From Rhodopirellula baltica SH 1 (lineage in GTDB: Bacteria; Planctomycetota; Planctomycetia; Pirellulales; Pirellulaceae), in the NCBI RefSeq assembly GCF_000196115.1, contig NC_005027.1, positions 620,001 through 684,000 on the forward strand: DNA of 64,000 nucleotides, written 5' to 3'. The position numbers and the translations under genes are program-made. The notes beneath the pieces are model-generated. The model had not been told where the DNA came from. It did no database searches and worked only from the letters and a program-made list of their open reading frames with translations. Below, one piece after another: positions 37,224 through 47,262 of this stretch. How positions within the stretch are numbered: position 1 is the first letter of the stretch; each line of letters starts with the position of its first letter.

Positions 37224-37306
37224 GCCTCATCGACATCCACGCATCCGAGTCGCCGAATTGGGTGTTTCGATGATGGATGATCTTCGAGGTGATCGTCAAT
37301 GTTCTT
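37224..37306 (+). repeat. attC-like site 6
   Basis: Contains CATCCACGCATCCGAGTCGC, GAATTGGGTGTTTCGATGAT and ends GAGGTGATCGTCAATGTTC. It precedes the next start by 42 bases. The GGTGATCGT.. ..GTTC right end matches other sites. Confidence 0.5.
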
Positions 37307-37347
37307 GGAATGGTAGCGTCTACTCTTATCAACCACTGGGGAATCTC

Positions 37348-37866
37348 ATGACCGCTCGAACCGTCTCCGTTTTGTGCGTCTGCTTGGCTACCATTCTTTG
37401 CGTCAATGTTGCCGCGGATGAAACCGCATCGAAGGACGACGCGACTTGGGTCACCGTTGTTCAGCGACCCGACGCACACGCTGATCAATCGCCGTATGTT
37501 GTCCAAATCACGAGTGGTGCCAAATTCAAGCTCGTCGACGCGATTGTTGAAACGCTCCCCAAAATCGGCGATGACGAGATACGGTTACGACCAGCATCGA
37601 AGGTAAATCTCACGTTCCATACGGATTCCTTCTTGGTGATGAAGCTTCATGGTGAGTCACTGACGCTCGCACCCGGGCCAACTTTTCCTTTCTCGGTCAC
37701 CCGGAAACTTGTGAAAAGCATGAGCGAGATTAGTTTTTCTGAGAGCAAGATTGAATCGCCTGAAATGCTCTTGGTGCGTCGCTCCGTGGAGGACCCATTC
37801 GCCCGGTCTTTTGCATTGCGTGATGAGAATTCATCCTACAGCGGACTTGAACCAAGTCTTCGTTAG
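37348..37866 (+). CDS. Small secreted hypothetical protein
   Basis: 172 residues from ATG 37348 (frame open to 37222). A signal peptide is clear (ARTVSVLCVCLATILCVNVA). The mature part has alternating strands and ends with LEPSLR. Nothing recognisable in it; no catalytic motif. It is probably exported to the periplasm. Lies after attC-like site 6. Confidence 0.6.
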   Translation: MTARTVSVLCVCLATILCVNVAADETASKDDATWVTVVQRPDAHADQSPYVVQITSGAKFKLVDAIVETLPKIGDDEIRLRPASKVNLTFHTDSFLVMKLHGESLTLAPGPTFPFSVTRKLVKSMSEISFSESKIESPEMLLVRRSVEDPFARSFALRDENSSYSGLEPSLR

Positions 37867-37874
37867 TCATCGAT

Positions 37875-38102
37875 TTGTTCCATGCAAATGCGACAGGCCA
37901 CAGGGTGCAGCGGAGGACGCGAGTTGACGCTGTTGTTGCCGCGATCGTGACGGATGACAACAAGATCACGTCCACTACCCCGGCGACCGCGATTGAAGTC
38001 ATCTTGCGTCTGGTCGAACGACTGACGTCGCGGCAGAATGCTGAACGGATCCGGCATTTGATGGGGTTTGGTGCATCCGACAGCGGTATGACAAAGGCAT
38101 GA
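37875..38102 (+). CDS. Short helical ORF, possible gene remnant
   Basis: Frame of about 75 codons with only a TTG start (37875) at its beginning. The last 45 residues look protein-like and helical (AIEVILRLVERLTSRQNAER, then IRHLMGFGASDSG), while the N-terminal part is not convincing. It begins 8 bases after the preceding stop and ends at site 7, so it could be a cassette gene that lost its proper start. Weak call. Confidence 0.3.
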   Translation: MFHANATGHRVQRRTRVDAVVAAIVTDDNKITSTTPATAIEVILRLVERLTSRQNAERIRHLMGFGASDSGMTKA

Positions 38103-38176
38103 GAACGAAGCTGTCGACAACGTGTTTTTAAAATGGAGCGTCAACCGCGGTGCCTCGGTGATGCCAAATGCTATTG
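38088..38176 (+). repeat. attC-like site 7
   Basis: Starts GACAAAGGCATGAGAACGAA, centre GTGTTTTTAAAATGGAGCG, ends GCCTCGGTGATGCCAAATGC. It precedes the next ATG (38192) by 15 bases. Confidence 0.5.
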
Positions 38177-38191
38177 GGATGGAGCTTTCGA

Positions 38192-39148
38192 ATGCGACAG
38201 CCGAAACACAGCGTCAGCGTCGAGTTGCCGGAAGTTTTTGCCGAGTTCATGCGGGATGTGCATCAACGAATTGACGATGGCGACGAGGCGGCAACCTCCA
38301 TCGAATCTGACGACCTCCTGCAGTGTGAATGTGTCTACGGTGGGCTCATTGATATCGCCAACCGGCAATATGGTTTTCGTTACTTCCGTACCGATAGCCA
38401 CACTTGGGATTTCATCCTTCGCGCCGACGAAATCTGTTCCATCGCAAACGGATCAACAACACACCTAACTCTCTGGCAATGCGAAAAGGAATGTGGTTGT
38501 TTCTACGCGTCCGAGGAATCGTACTGCTCTCATTGCGATTCGATTCGCCATTTCGACGAACACGAATCTCCGCTTCGACTTCATGAGCCGGACGCCGATG
38601 ACAGCACCCGACGAGAGATGGCGAACCTTCGCAAAGTTGGACTTGCGATTCTTGATTACCACCACAACCACGGTTGCTTTCCACCACATGCAAACGTCGA
38701 TGCGTCAGGCAAGCTGCTTCATAGCTGGCGGTCCCTCATTCTTCCGTTTCTTGACGAAGATGGCGTCTTCAACATGATCGATTTTGATCAACCGTGGAAT
38801 TCCGACGCAAATAAGAAAGTCTGGGACCATCAACCGTCAGTTTACTTTTCGGCTGATTGCGATCCACCACGAACGCAAGTCGTAGCAGTTGTCGGCTCCA
38901 AAACGATTTGGCCGACATCGCACCGCCGCAGATGGACCGAAATCACATCAGGCACGTGATTCACAATCGCCGCCGTATGGGCAAACAAATTGAATACGAA
39001 TTGGATGCAACCTGTAGACCCCGACGTTGATGAAGTGTCGAGCGACTTCGTCGATCATGGTAGAATGGTCTCCGTATTTGTGGATGGCCATGTCGAAACC
39101 ATTCGAGACGTTTCCGTAGAACGATTGCGTGAGCTGCTTTTCATCTAG
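38192..39148 (+). pseudogene. DUF1559-like protein gene with an in-frame UGA
   Basis: The first 255 codons (38192-38959) encode an N-terminal domain with a cysteine cluster (CEKECGCFYASEESYCSHCD) and a DUF1559-type segment: NLRKVGLAILDYHHNHGCFP, LHSWRSLILPFLDEDGVFNM, FDQPWNSDANKK, and AVVGSKTIWP then EITSGT. TGA at 38957-38959 stops the frame where the family normally continues with SNTI. Translation in the same frame after it reads FTIAAVWANKLNTNWMQPVD and then MVSVFVDGHVETIRDVS to TAG at 39148, which matches the family's terminal DG-containing part. So the gene is probably broken by a nonsense change such as TCA to TGA. Confidence 0.75.
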
Positions 39149-39161
39149 GCCATCCAACCAG

Positions 39162-39260
39162 CCCCATGCGCGTGATACTCAAGAACTTCATCCGAGTTGC
39201 GAAATCAGGTGTTTTGATCATGGGCAATCTCCCATCGCGACCAGGTGATTCTGTCCGTTT
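39162..39260 (+). repeat. attC-like site 8
   Basis: Contains GTGTTTTGATCATGGGCAAT and ends CGCGACCAGGTGATTCTGTC then CGTTTTCC. The right arm shares CCGCGACCAGGT with site 1. The left end near CCCATGCGCGTGATACTC is less certain. Confidence 0.55.
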
Positions 39261-39297
39261 TCCAACTGAAAGAAGACGCGCGTTGATATCACGATCG

Positions 39298-39762
39298 ATG
39301 CGGTCAGCCCGAATCCTCGTTGCCGCGGCGATTTTGACGTCAATCGGCTGTAGAGAAGACATCTCGTCCAGATATCAACCGCGAGCACAAGCTACACAGT
39401 TCTCGTACATCACTGGCTGCATCGATCGCACACGAGGCGATCGGACTGAGGCCGGCTACTATGCAACAATGGTCCTTCGAGAAGACAGCACCCCATGGTT
39501 GATCATCGCGAAAGCCCTTGATTCGCCCAACGTAGGATTTGTCACGGAGTCCAGCAGTGATGACGCTGCCGTTATGGTTGACGGCACCAAATATGTTGAA
39601 ATACCTGGGAAAACAATTGTCGTTGTTCAACAAACGGGGACAGTCAATCACACGATTCTGGACACAAACGCGAACGATACACTCGTGTCTCTCTCAGGCG
39701 GGTTCAACGACATTGATGCTTCCGGTCTTGAAGCGATCCTTCCACTATCTGAAGGCGGATAG
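39298..39762 (+). CDS. Small lipoprotein, hypothetical
   Basis: About 154 residues from ATG 39298 (frame open to 39166, which overlaps site 8). The N-terminus MRSARILVAAAILTSIGCRE has a lipobox (LTSIGC), so export and lipidation are likely. The mature part is mostly beta (WLIIAKALDSPNVGFVTESS; KTIVVVQQTGTVNHTIL). No family recognised. Confidence 0.65.
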   Translation: MRSARILVAAAILTSIGCREDISSRYQPRAQATQFSYITGCIDRTRGDRTEAGYYATMVLREDSTPWLIIAKALDSPNVGFVTESSSDDAAVMVDGTKYVEIPGKTIVVVQQTGTVNHTILDTNANDTLVSLSGGFNDIDASGLEAILPLSEGG

Positions 39763-39862
39763 CCTGAACCGCAAAGCGTGTGGGTTTTGAATGAATCTTT
39801 GATCGGTCGCATGCCCCTGTTGCTGCCGCCGCTCTCCGGCGATCGCGGTTTCAGACGTTCTT
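39757..39862 (+). repeat. attC-like site 9
   Basis: Begins GGCGGATAGCCTGAACCGC at the preceding stop, centre GTGGGTTTTGAATGAATC, ends CTCCGGCGATCGCGGTTTCA then GACGTTC. It is longer than the others because of a GC-rich insertion (CCGCCG). Confidence 0.45.
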
Positions 39863-39873
39863 CAGGTGTTGCT

Positions 39874-40044
39874 ATGAACGATGACAACGTGCGTCATTTT
39901 AGGAACGCCATTTCGCGAGAAACCGGATTTGCAATTGCGATGCTGGGGTACGGGCTCGTCTTGATGATCGGCTTGCTTTATCTCCTGCGACGATCGCCTG
40001 GGAATGATCCAGTTTTGAATGGCACTCAGTTCGGAAGTGGCTGA
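39874..40044 (+). CDS. Short single-helix membrane protein
   Basis: 56 residues from ATG 39874 (frame open to 39778 over site 9): MNDDNVRHFRNAISRETGFA, then the membrane helix IAMLGYGLVLMIGLLYLL and RRSPGNDP. Tiny, single-helix, no family recognised. It is the last gene that directly follows an attC-like site. Confidence 0.5.
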   Translation: MNDDNVRHFRNAISRETGFAIAMLGYGLVLMIGLLYLLRRSPGNDPVLNGTQFGSG

Positions 40045-40129
40045 TGGCGGGTTTGCGAAACACTACTCTGTTGGAACCGGTCTGACGGTCAGTTCTTCGC
40101 CCTCCAACCCGCTGCGATCACCAACGCTG

Positions 40130-40810
40130 ATGAATGAGAATTCCGACTCGCGTCCGTTGCCAAGCCGTCGCGGGCGATTTTCTCTCGGGCAGTTGTTGCT
40201 TGCGATCACGATGATCGCTTTGGTGCTGGGGAATGTGATGTCAATTCTGCGGTTGCGAAAGGCGGAGTCGGCTTTGGCGGCACTGCGATCCGAATCGGGG
40301 TATTTGTCTCCCACCGAGGACGATTCCGTCGCGGCCATTCGGGCTCCTTCCGAGATTCCGCTGAATTACGTTTTTCGTATTCGCGTTCCCGAAGGCACGC
40401 CATTCGACTATCGGTTGGCCTACAGCACCTGGCTGCCGAAGGGGAAAACGCAGCCCGATTGGTACTCGATGATCGCGGTTCGGCCCGGTGAATCGCTGGT
40501 CACCGTTCGGATTGCGGAAGATCCCCGCGACGAACGTTGGAAAATCTCTACACTGGTGCGAGATTCCGGCGGAGTGCGGCGGATGGGCACCACTTTGCCC
40601 GAGGCTCACACGGCGATCTTCCGAGCGTCGCACGATGTCATTTCGACCGGCGTGGCGGGTTCCATGGTCACATTGCCGTCGGGCCGCCCCTTGCGGATAC
40701 TGGACGATCGATGGTTGGTCGGCGACGAATCACTGTTGCTGTCCGGTGACAAACCCGTCAACACAGACCAAATCGGCGTCTACGCCGAACTGCAGCCCAT
40801 CGCACGTTGA
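40130..40810 (+). CDS. Membrane-anchored hypothetical protein (FSLGQLLL type)
   Basis: About 226 residues from ATG 40130. The N-terminal anchor [20 protein letters not shown] is a recurring planctomycete motif. The remainder, [20 protein letters not shown] through [20 protein letters not shown], is a beta-rich domain on the far side of the membrane. No function known. It ends 62 bases before the FAD enzyme gene, on the same strand, outside the island. Confidence 0.65.
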   Translation: MNENSDSRPLPSRRGRFSLGQLLLAITMIALVLGNVMSILRLRKAESALAALRSESGYLSPTEDDSVAAIRAPSEIPLNYVFRIRVPEGTPFDYRLAYSTWLPKGKTQPDWYSMIAVRPGESLVTVRIAEDPRDERWKISTLVRDSGGVRRMGTTLPEAHTAIFRASHDVISTGVAGSMVTLPSGRPLRILDDRWLVGDESLLLSGDKPVNTDQIGVYAELQPIAR

Positions 40811-40872
40811 TTGCTGCGACACAAATCTTTTTCGACACCCCCAAGCTTTTCGCGAGACCAAAGACCCCAGCC

Positions 40873-42321
40873 ATGGCAAAGGATTTTTTGAAGGGAGCCG
40901 CCGACGAGTACGACGTGGTCGTGATCGGAAGCGGATTGGCTGGCATGACCTCGGCCAACATTCTGGGCCGCGCTGGGCACCGAGTGTTGCTGCTCGAACA
41001 GCACTACAAACTCGGCGGTTTGGCAACGTGGTTCTTGCGTCCAGGCGGGCACACGTTTGACGTCTCTCTGCACGGGTTCCCGCACGGCATGATCAAATCG
41101 TGCCGACGATACTGGAGTCGCGACATTGCCGACCGGATCGTTCAGCTGAAGAACATTCGATTCGACAACCCGCAGTTCTCGTTGACGACCACGTTCAATC
41201 GAGAGGACTTCACCAAGTTGTTGACCACCAAGTTCGGCATCGAACACGGAACGGTCAACGAGTTTTTCGACACCGCTCGAGGAATGAATTTCTACGACGA
41301 TCAGGCGACGACAACGCGTCAATTGTTCGATCGTTTCTTTCCCGGTCGCGACGACGTGGTGCGGTTGCTGATGGAGCCGATAACGTATGCCAACGGATCG
41401 ACCTTGGAAGATCCCGCGATCACGTACGGGATTGTGTTCAGCAACTTCATGAGCAAAGGCGTCTTCATCTATGAAGGTGGCACCGATGATTTGGTCGCCC
41501 GGATGAAGAAGGAATTGGAATCCAACGGCGTCGACATTCGCATCAATTGTCCCGTCGATGAAATTGAAGTTGCCGATTCACCAATCCAAGGCACTCGGGT
41601 ATCAGGCGTGAAGGTGCGTGGTCGGTCGATCAAGTGCCGGGCGGTGGTCAGCAATGCGAATTTGCGAACGACCGTGCTGAAGATGCTGGGCCCGGAGAAA
41701 CTCGATAAGAAGTTCGTGGAAGAGACCGAGGCGGTGCGACTGAACAACAGCAGCACGCAGGTGTACATGGCATTGAAACCCGGCGAAGAGATCGATGAGT
41801 CCAGCGGGGATTTGTTCTTCACCAGCACGGCGAAGGAATTCCGAACGGATCTGTTGCTCAGCCGTGACATCACTTCGCGAACCTTCAGTTTTTATTACCC
41901 TCGAACACGGCCACACAAAAAGAAAGAGCGATTCGCGATCGTCAGCAGCACCAACGCGAATTGGTCGGACTGGGCGAATTTGAGCGAAGAGGAGTACCAA
42001 GCCAGCAAGGCGGACTTGGTCGAAACGACCATCGACGCGCTCGAGAAGTACATTCCCGGAGTGCGGGACAAGATCGATCGTGCCGAAGCGGCGACGCCCA
42101 AGACGTTCAATCATTACACTCAACATGAAATGGGCGCAAGCTTTGGGACGAAGTTCGAAGGTCTCGGCGTCAGTCGAGCGTTGCCGCAGCAAATCAAGGG
42201 CATGTATCACGCGGGGAGCGTCGGCATCATCATGAGTGGTTGGTTGGGAGCGATCAATTACGGAGTCATTGTCAGCAACGAGGTCGATCAAAACTTGGTT
42301 GCTGAGTCGTCGCCGGTATGA
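40873..42321 (+). CDS. FAD-dependent oxidoreductase of the phytoene desaturase / carotenoid isomerase type
   Basis: About 482 residues from ATG 40873. The FAD-binding motif [20 protein letters not shown] is at residues ~12-31, followed by [28 protein letters not shown], the internal strand [20 protein letters not shown], and a C-terminal [19 protein letters not shown]. This pattern is shared by phytoene desaturases, carotenoid isomerases and retinol saturases; the substrate is not shown. The stop overlaps the next gene's start by four bases (ATGA), so it forms an operon with the ABC exporter. Confidence 0.8.
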   Translation: MAKDFLKGAADEYDVVVIGSGLAGMTSANILGRAGHRVLLLEQHYKLGGLATWFLRPGGHTFDVSLHGFPHGMIKSCRRYWSRDIADRIVQLKNIRFDNPQFSLTTTFNREDFTKLLTTKFGIEHGTVNEFFDTARGMNFYDDQATTTRQLFDRFFPGRDDVVRLLMEPITYANGSTLEDPAITYGIVFSNFMSKGVFIYEGGTDDLVARMKKELESNGVDIRINCPVDEIEVADSPIQGTRVSGVKVRGRSIKCRAVVSNANLRTTVLKMLGPEKLDKKFVEETEAVRLNNSSTQVYMALKPGEEIDESSGDLFFTSTAKEFRTDLLLSRDITSRTFSFYYPRTRPHKKKERFAIVSSTNANWSDWANLSEEEYQASKADLVETTIDALEKYIPGVRDKIDRAEAATPKTFNHYTQHEMGASFGTKFEGLGVSRALPQQIKGMYHAGSVGIIMSGWLGAINYGVIVSNEVDQNLVAESSPV

Positions 42322-43079
42322 TCGAAGTCAGCCAGTTCACGAAGTGCTACGACGATTTCACTGCGGTGGATTCCATTTCATTTGATGTTCCCGCTGGGCG
42401 AGTCGCGGCATTGGTGGGGCCCAACGGAGCTGGCAAAACAACGACGATTCGAACATTGTGCGGCATCCTGTCGCCGACGGCCGGTGATCTGAACGTGGCG
42501 GGTGCGTCTTTGAACGACGACCCATTGGCGGTGAAGCGACGGACCGCTTACGTGCCGGACGACCCGCCGCTGTTTGATTCGATGACGGTTGATGATCATT
42601 TTCGATTCATTGCTTCGGCGTATCGATTGACCCAGTGGGAACCGCTGGCCGAAGAGCTTTGCCGCCAGTTCGAGTTGACCGAGAAACGCGAAACGATCGC
42701 TTCGGGTTTGTCTCGCGGAATGAGGCAGAAGGTTGCGATCGTTTGTGCTTATCTGCGTCAACCCAGCGTGCTGTTGCTGGACGAACCGATGACGGGATTG
42801 GACCCGCCGAGCATTCGCCGTTTCAAACAGACGGTTCGTGAACAAGCCGACCGGGGCGCGACGGTCTTAGTCAGTTCACACTTGTTGTCGTTGGTCGATG
42901 ACATCTGCGATCACTTGGTGCTGATGCGTCGCGGCGAGGTGTTGTTTCATGGGCCGCTGGAACAGGCTCGCGAAGAATTTGGTGGCGACTCACACTCGCT
43001 GGAGGAAGTCTTTTTCCGTTTGACGTCGGATGATCCGACGTCAGAAGAGTCGACCTCGGAAGAGGAGTCCGCTGGATGA
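42318..43079 (+). CDS. ABC transporter ATP-binding protein (first exporter module)
   Basis: 253 residues with Walker [14 protein letters not shown], the stretch [18 protein letters not shown], signature [10 protein letters not shown] and Walker [14 protein letters not shown]. It overlaps both the upstream FAD enzyme and the downstream permease by four bases each, so the three are translationally coupled. The protein at 53181 is closely related (both have [11 protein letters not shown] and SRGMRQK), so the two modules are paralogues. Confidence 0.92.
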   Translation: MIEVSQFTKCYDDFTAVDSISFDVPAGRVAALVGPNGAGKTTTIRTLCGILSPTAGDLNVAGASLNDDPLAVKRRTAYVPDDPPLFDSMTVDDHFRFIASAYRLTQWEPLAEELCRQFELTEKRETIASGLSRGMRQKVAIVCAYLRQPSVLLLDEPMTGLDPPSIRRFKQTVREQADRGATVLVSSHLLSLVDDICDHLVLMRRGEVLFHGPLEQAREEFGGDSHSLEEVFFRLTSDDPTSEESTSEEESAG

Positions 43080-44746
43080 GCGGGCGGCCTTCGATCATCG
43101 ATCCCGCGTTGACGCGATTGACCGGGGTGCTTCTGAAGACCGCATTTCGGCAACTGTTCCGGCATTTAAAGAGTCCCTCGGGGGCCTTTGTCGGGTTGTT
43201 GGTGCTGGGAACGGTCGGCATGGGATTGATGCCGATGATTGTGGCGACCTACACCGGATCGCTGGACCAAATCCAGATGTACTCGACGGTGACGTCCACG
43301 ATCCCGTTGATGATGCTGGTGATCGTTGCCATGGCGATCTACTTTGACATCGGACAACAGATCACTGAGCTTCGTCCGCCGGAGTTGCAGTTTGTTTTGG
43401 CGGGGCCATTCACCAACCATCAAATTCTTTCGTATCGCCTGATGACGCTGGCTCTGACGTGGGTGGTCAGCAGCAGTTTGATGGCGATCTTTGCACTGCC
43501 CAGTGCAGGAAGTTATCTGTCCGCGGTGTTGGCGATCTACACCGGTGGAATGACGGTCACGGCATTGACGACATTGCACGCGTTTAGCAAACCCTTGTTG
43601 GCGTCTTGGGTGCGAACGTTGATCGCGTCGGCTTTGTTGGGAGCGGTCGCGTTGTTGTTGATCTCATCGTTGCCTCTTGGAATGTCCGACAACGGGTTTT
43701 CGTGGCAAACGTGGTTGCTGTCGTGTCAGGCGTCGCCGATCGGATCGATCATGACGCTGCCGTTCGTGCCGTTTGCGAACTTGATGCAATCACCGATCGG
43801 GCTTTCGATGCTGGGTTGGCTGAGTCTGTGCGTCGCGATTTTGGTGATCGCCTTTGCGTTGTGTTATTCGCTCAACGTCGGATTCGCGGAGCTAGCCGTC
43901 GAGGGAGTCTCGCGAAAACAGGTTCGGATTCAGCGAATGCGTTCGGGCCAATTTGGCCGGATCAAAAAGAAGGAGCATCGTTCCGCGTGGAAGCTGTTTG
44001 ATTTTCCTTGGTGGGGCGGGATTGGACCGGTGGCGTGGCACCAAGTCACCTTTGCCATTCGACGCAATGGAACTTTGTTGGTTGGATTGTGGGGCGTCGC
44101 GGTGGCAAGCGGTTTGGGGCTGATGATTTTTCAGTTCTTTCGCCCGGGATCGATCCATGCCAACTTTCGCGAATACTCGATGCCGATCGCGATGGCGGCA
44201 TCGAGCTATTTGGGTTTCCTGCTGACGATGAGCCAGCCGATTGGATTGGCGATGACGCCGAAGTCATTGACTTGGTTTCGGATGTTGCCGTGTCGCCCGA
44301 TCGCGATCGTTGTCGGCATGTTGGCGGGGCACGTGGTGGTGTTGGTTTCCATCCGGATCGCCTTTGCGGTGATCGCCGCGTTCCTCACAACGCGTGGCTT
44401 GGCCGAGGGATTCGGGATTTTCGTCGCCGGGGTGAGTTTGGACATCGCGTATGGATCGGCGATCAATTTGGTGACTGCGGCGACGGTGCTGAGAGCGATG
44501 CCCACCGGGACTCCCGATGTGCTGCAGGGCGGCCGGACGATGCTCTATATGTTCGTGTTGATGCTGGCCCTGCTGCCTTCGTTGATTGCGGCGGCGATCG
44601 TGGGGGGCGTGGTGGCGGTGGCGACGGACAAGGATTGGCTGTTGATCGCACTTGCGGCGGCGGCCGGATCGTTGCTGTGCCAGCCCGTGATTTGGTGGAT
44701 CACATCGGTGTTTTTTCGCGATCGCGAGCTTTTTCAAGCCGATTGA
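43076..44746 (+). CDS. ABC transporter permease (first exporter module)
   Basis: 556 residues, about twelve membrane helices, with a longer hydrophilic segment near residues 275-310 (EGVSRKQVRIQRMRSGQFG). It is the membrane partner of the preceding ATPase (4-base overlap). The family is a large ABC-2 type permease of unknown substrate. The related permease at 54029 has the same layout. The C-terminal hydrophilic end is VFFRDRELFQAD. Confidence 0.85.
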   Translation: MSGRPSIIDPALTRLTGVLLKTAFRQLFRHLKSPSGAFVGLLVLGTVGMGLMPMIVATYTGSLDQIQMYSTVTSTIPLMMLVIVAMAIYFDIGQQITELRPPELQFVLAGPFTNHQILSYRLMTLALTWVVSSSLMAIFALPSAGSYLSAVLAIYTGGMTVTALTTLHAFSKPLLASWVRTLIASALLGAVALLLISSLPLGMSDNGFSWQTWLLSCQASPIGSIMTLPFVPFANLMQSPIGLSMLGWLSLCVAILVIAFALCYSLNVGFAELAVEGVSRKQVRIQRMRSGQFGRIKKKEHRSAWKLFDFPWWGGIGPVAWHQVTFAIRRNGTLLVGLWGVAVASGLGLMIFQFFRPGSIHANFREYSMPIAMAASSYLGFLLTMSQPIGLAMTPKSLTWFRMLPCRPIAIVVGMLAGHVVVLVSIRIAFAVIAAFLTTRGLAEGFGIFVAGVSLDIAYGSAINLVTAATVLRAMPTGTPDVLQGGRTMLYMFVLMLALLPSLIAAAIVGGVVAVATDKDWLLIALAAAAGSLLCQPVIWWITSVFFRDRELFQAD

Positions 44747-44923
44747 CCGGCAAAACCGGGCATTTGCGACTGTTCGCGAGTTTCTTTCTGGTTGGCCCGG
44801 GCTGCGAAAACACTGGCCCTACAGAAATTGGGTTCAAAACGATACAACAAGGCCCTGGAAACCGACCTCAGGTTTCTTCGGCGGAACACGTTTGTCCAAT
44901 CGCGACGGGCACCTAAAACAACC

Positions 44924-45478
44924 ATGGCCAGAATCGGAATTTTCTTCGGACTGGTCCTGTGTGGACTGACGGTGGCGGCGCTCAGCGTGACGACGGCCAA
45001 GAGCTACACGCAGTTTGTTCCGATGATGTTTGGCATTCCGCTGTTGTTCCTGGGTGTGGTGGGGTTGAACCCGCATCGCCGAATGAGTGCGACCATCGTC
45101 GCGTTGACGCTCGGGTTGCTCGGATTTGCGTGCGGTGCGATTCGGTTCGTTGTTTTGATGATCGATCGGGCGTCCGGTGAGATCATCAATCCGTTGTCGT
45201 TCCGTTTGGTTGTCGCGATGACAATTGTGTGTTTGATCTTTGCATTGATGGCAATGGTTTGGGTTCGCAAAAGGCGAGAACGACTGAGCCAACAGTTGAA
45301 CCTGGATCAGGCGAGCGATGAATCGGCACCGCAGCCCGACGACGACCAGGCGTTGGCCGTTCCCGATGCATCGGTTTCTGCCACGACGGAGTCCGATCCT
45401 GTCTCCACCACGACATCCACTCCCGCGAATCCTTACCAGTCACCTCGTGTGATTGAAAATTCAACGGAGACGCGTTAG
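44924..45478 (+). CDS. Four-helix membrane protein with C-terminal NPYQSP
   Basis: About 184 residues from ATG 44924. Helices: FFGLVLCGLTVAALSVT; FVPMMFGIPLLFLGVVGL; TIVALTLGLLGFACGAIRF; LVVAMTIVCLIFALMAMVWV. An acidic low-complexity linker leads to NPYQSPR near the end. NPYxSP-type tails recur in planctomycete membrane proteins. No function known. It follows the exporter module on the same strand. Confidence 0.7.
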   Translation: MARIGIFFGLVLCGLTVAALSVTTAKSYTQFVPMMFGIPLLFLGVVGLNPHRRMSATIVALTLGLLGFACGAIRFVVLMIDRASGEIINPLSFRLVVAMTIVCLIFALMAMVWVRKRRERLSQQLNLDQASDESAPQPDDDQALAVPDASVSATTESDPVSTTTSTPANPYQSPRVIENSTETR

Positions 45479-45571
45479 CCGAGATTCGCCTCTGTGACTT
45501 CTCAAGCGTCAGCTTTCGCCTCATTGAATTCCCCACGTTCCTTGATTTCATCCCCCACCTGAATCAGCTAC

Positions 45572-47164
45572 ATGAGTGCCACTTCGTCGGCCCAACCGGT
45601 CTTGATCTACGACACGACCTTGCGAGATGGCTCGCAGGGCGAAGGCGTTAGTTTTTCGCTGCAAGACAAACTCAACATTGCGATTCGGTTGGCTGAGATT
45701 GGCATCGAGTTCATCGAAGGCGGCTACCCGCTGAGCAACGAGAAAGACGTTGCGTTCTTTGAACAAATTCGCAAACACGATTTGGGCAAATCCAAGGTCT
45801 GTGCTTTCGGCATGACTCGGCGACGTTCGATGAAGGCGGAGGACGATCCGGGGATGAAGGCTTTGGTTGCGGCCAAGACGCCTTGCTGCACCTTGGTCGG
45901 CAAGACGTGGGATTTTCACGTCACGGAAGTTTTGCGAGCGACGCTGGATGAAAACCTCGCCATGATCGGTGAGTCCGCTGAGTTCTTGGCCGGACACAGC
46001 GAGCTGATTTACGACGCCGAACACTTCTTCGATGGGTACAACGCGAATCCTGAGTACGCGATCAAGACGCTGCAAGCCGCGGCAGCGTCGGGTGCCAAAT
46101 GGTTGGCTCTTTGCGATACCAATGGCGGCACGCTGCCTGAACGTGTGGCGGAGGTGACCCGAATCGCGAAAGAAGCGATGGCGTCGTACGACGTTGGCAT
46201 TGGGATTCACTGTCACAACGATTGTGAACTCGCCGTTGCGAACTCATTGGCCGCCGTCGACGTTGGTGCGACTCAGGTTCAAGGGACGATCAATGGGATC
46301 GGTGAACGATGCGGCAACGTGGATCTGATCGCGGTGATCGCGAACCTGGCACTCAAGAAAGAGAACACGACGGTTCTCGGCGGGCGACCTTTGCAGCAAC
46401 TGACCGAGTTGTCGCGGTTCGTTTATGAGACCGCCAACTTGCAGTGGCGAAACAATCAGCCGTTTGTTGGTCAGAGTGCGTTTGCTCACAAAGGTGGCAT
46501 GCACGTTCACGCGATTAACAAAGCGGCCAGCACTTACGAGCACATCGATCCGACCTTGGTTGGCAACGAACGACGTATTTTGGTCAGCGAGTTGTCCGGC
46601 CGCAGCAACATTGAAGCGATCGCGGGTAAGTACGACGTCGGCGACGACAAAGAATTGCAGAACAAGATTTTGGCGGAGGTCGTGCGGCTCGAGAATCAGG
46701 GTTACCAGTTCGAGTCCGCCACAGCATCGTTCGACTTGTTGATTCGACGTGTGTCGGGCAAGTTTCGACCGCACTTTGAAACGATCAAGTACCGGGTCGT
46801 CGCGGGCGATCGTGACGTGAAGAGCCAGGTTGCTTTCGCCGAGGCGATCATCAAGCTGCAGGTCGGTGACACATTGTGGTTTGACGCCGCCGAAGGTCAC
46901 GGTCCGGTCAACGCGCTCGACGCGGGATTGCGGAAGGCTTTGGCGGGTGCCTATCCCGTGCTCAGCGAAATCTCACTGATTGACTACAAAGTTCGCGTGG
47001 TCGATTCCGGTAGCGGAACGGCCGCGTCCATTCGGGTCAACATCGAAAGCACCGATGGCAAAGAGACATGGGGAACGATCGGTGTCAGTGACAACATCAT
47101 CGAAGCCAGTTGGCAAGCCTTGGTTGATAGCGTTGAGTACAAACTGCACCGAAGCGAAGCTTGA
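45572..47164 (+). CDS. cimA: (R)-citramalate synthase
   Basis: Condenses pyruvate and acetyl-CoA to (R)-citramalate, the first step of an alternative isoleucine route. 530 residues, the family length. The HMGL-like TIM barrel starts LIYDTTLRDGSQGEGVSFSL, with IHCHNDCELAVANSL and TINGIGERCGNVDL, and is followed by the LeuA dimerisation-type C-terminal domain (GDTLWFDAAEGHGPVNALDA). The QGEG after TLRDG is typical of the CimA/homocitrate group rather than LeuA. It is followed by valS after ~100 bases; both serve branched-chain amino acid metabolism, which may be coincidence. Confidence 0.9.
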   Translation: MSATSSAQPVLIYDTTLRDGSQGEGVSFSLQDKLNIAIRLAEIGIEFIEGGYPLSNEKDVAFFEQIRKHDLGKSKVCAFGMTRRRSMKAEDDPGMKALVAAKTPCCTLVGKTWDFHVTEVLRATLDENLAMIGESAEFLAGHSELIYDAEHFFDGYNANPEYAIKTLQAAAASGAKWLALCDTNGGTLPERVAEVTRIAKEAMASYDVGIGIHCHNDCELAVANSLAAVDVGATQVQGTINGIGERCGNVDLIAVIANLALKKENTTVLGGRPLQQLTELSRFVYETANLQWRNNQPFVGQSAFAHKGGMHVHAINKAASTYEHIDPTLVGNERRILVSELSGRSNIEAIAGKYDVGDDKELQNKILAEVVRLENQGYQFESATASFDLLIRRVSGKFRPHFETIKYRVVAGDRDVKSQVAFAEAIIKLQVGDTLWFDAAEGHGPVNALDAGLRKALAGAYPVLSEISLIDYKVRVVDSGSGTAASIRVNIESTDGKETWGTIGVSDNIIEASWQALVDSVEYKLHRSEA

Positions 47165-47262
47165 TTCGCCGAACCGACCAAGTCATTAGACAGTCATGAT
47201 TCCAGCGGCGTGACCAGGATGTTCGCCGCCAATTCAAATCACCTCCGTTGACGTTTGTTTTC

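Noticed and set aside
38957..38959. Selenocysteine or pyrrolysine-type recoding at the in-frame stop
   Set aside because: No selenocysteine element could be recognised and the position is not a cysteine in the family; a nonsense mutation is simpler.
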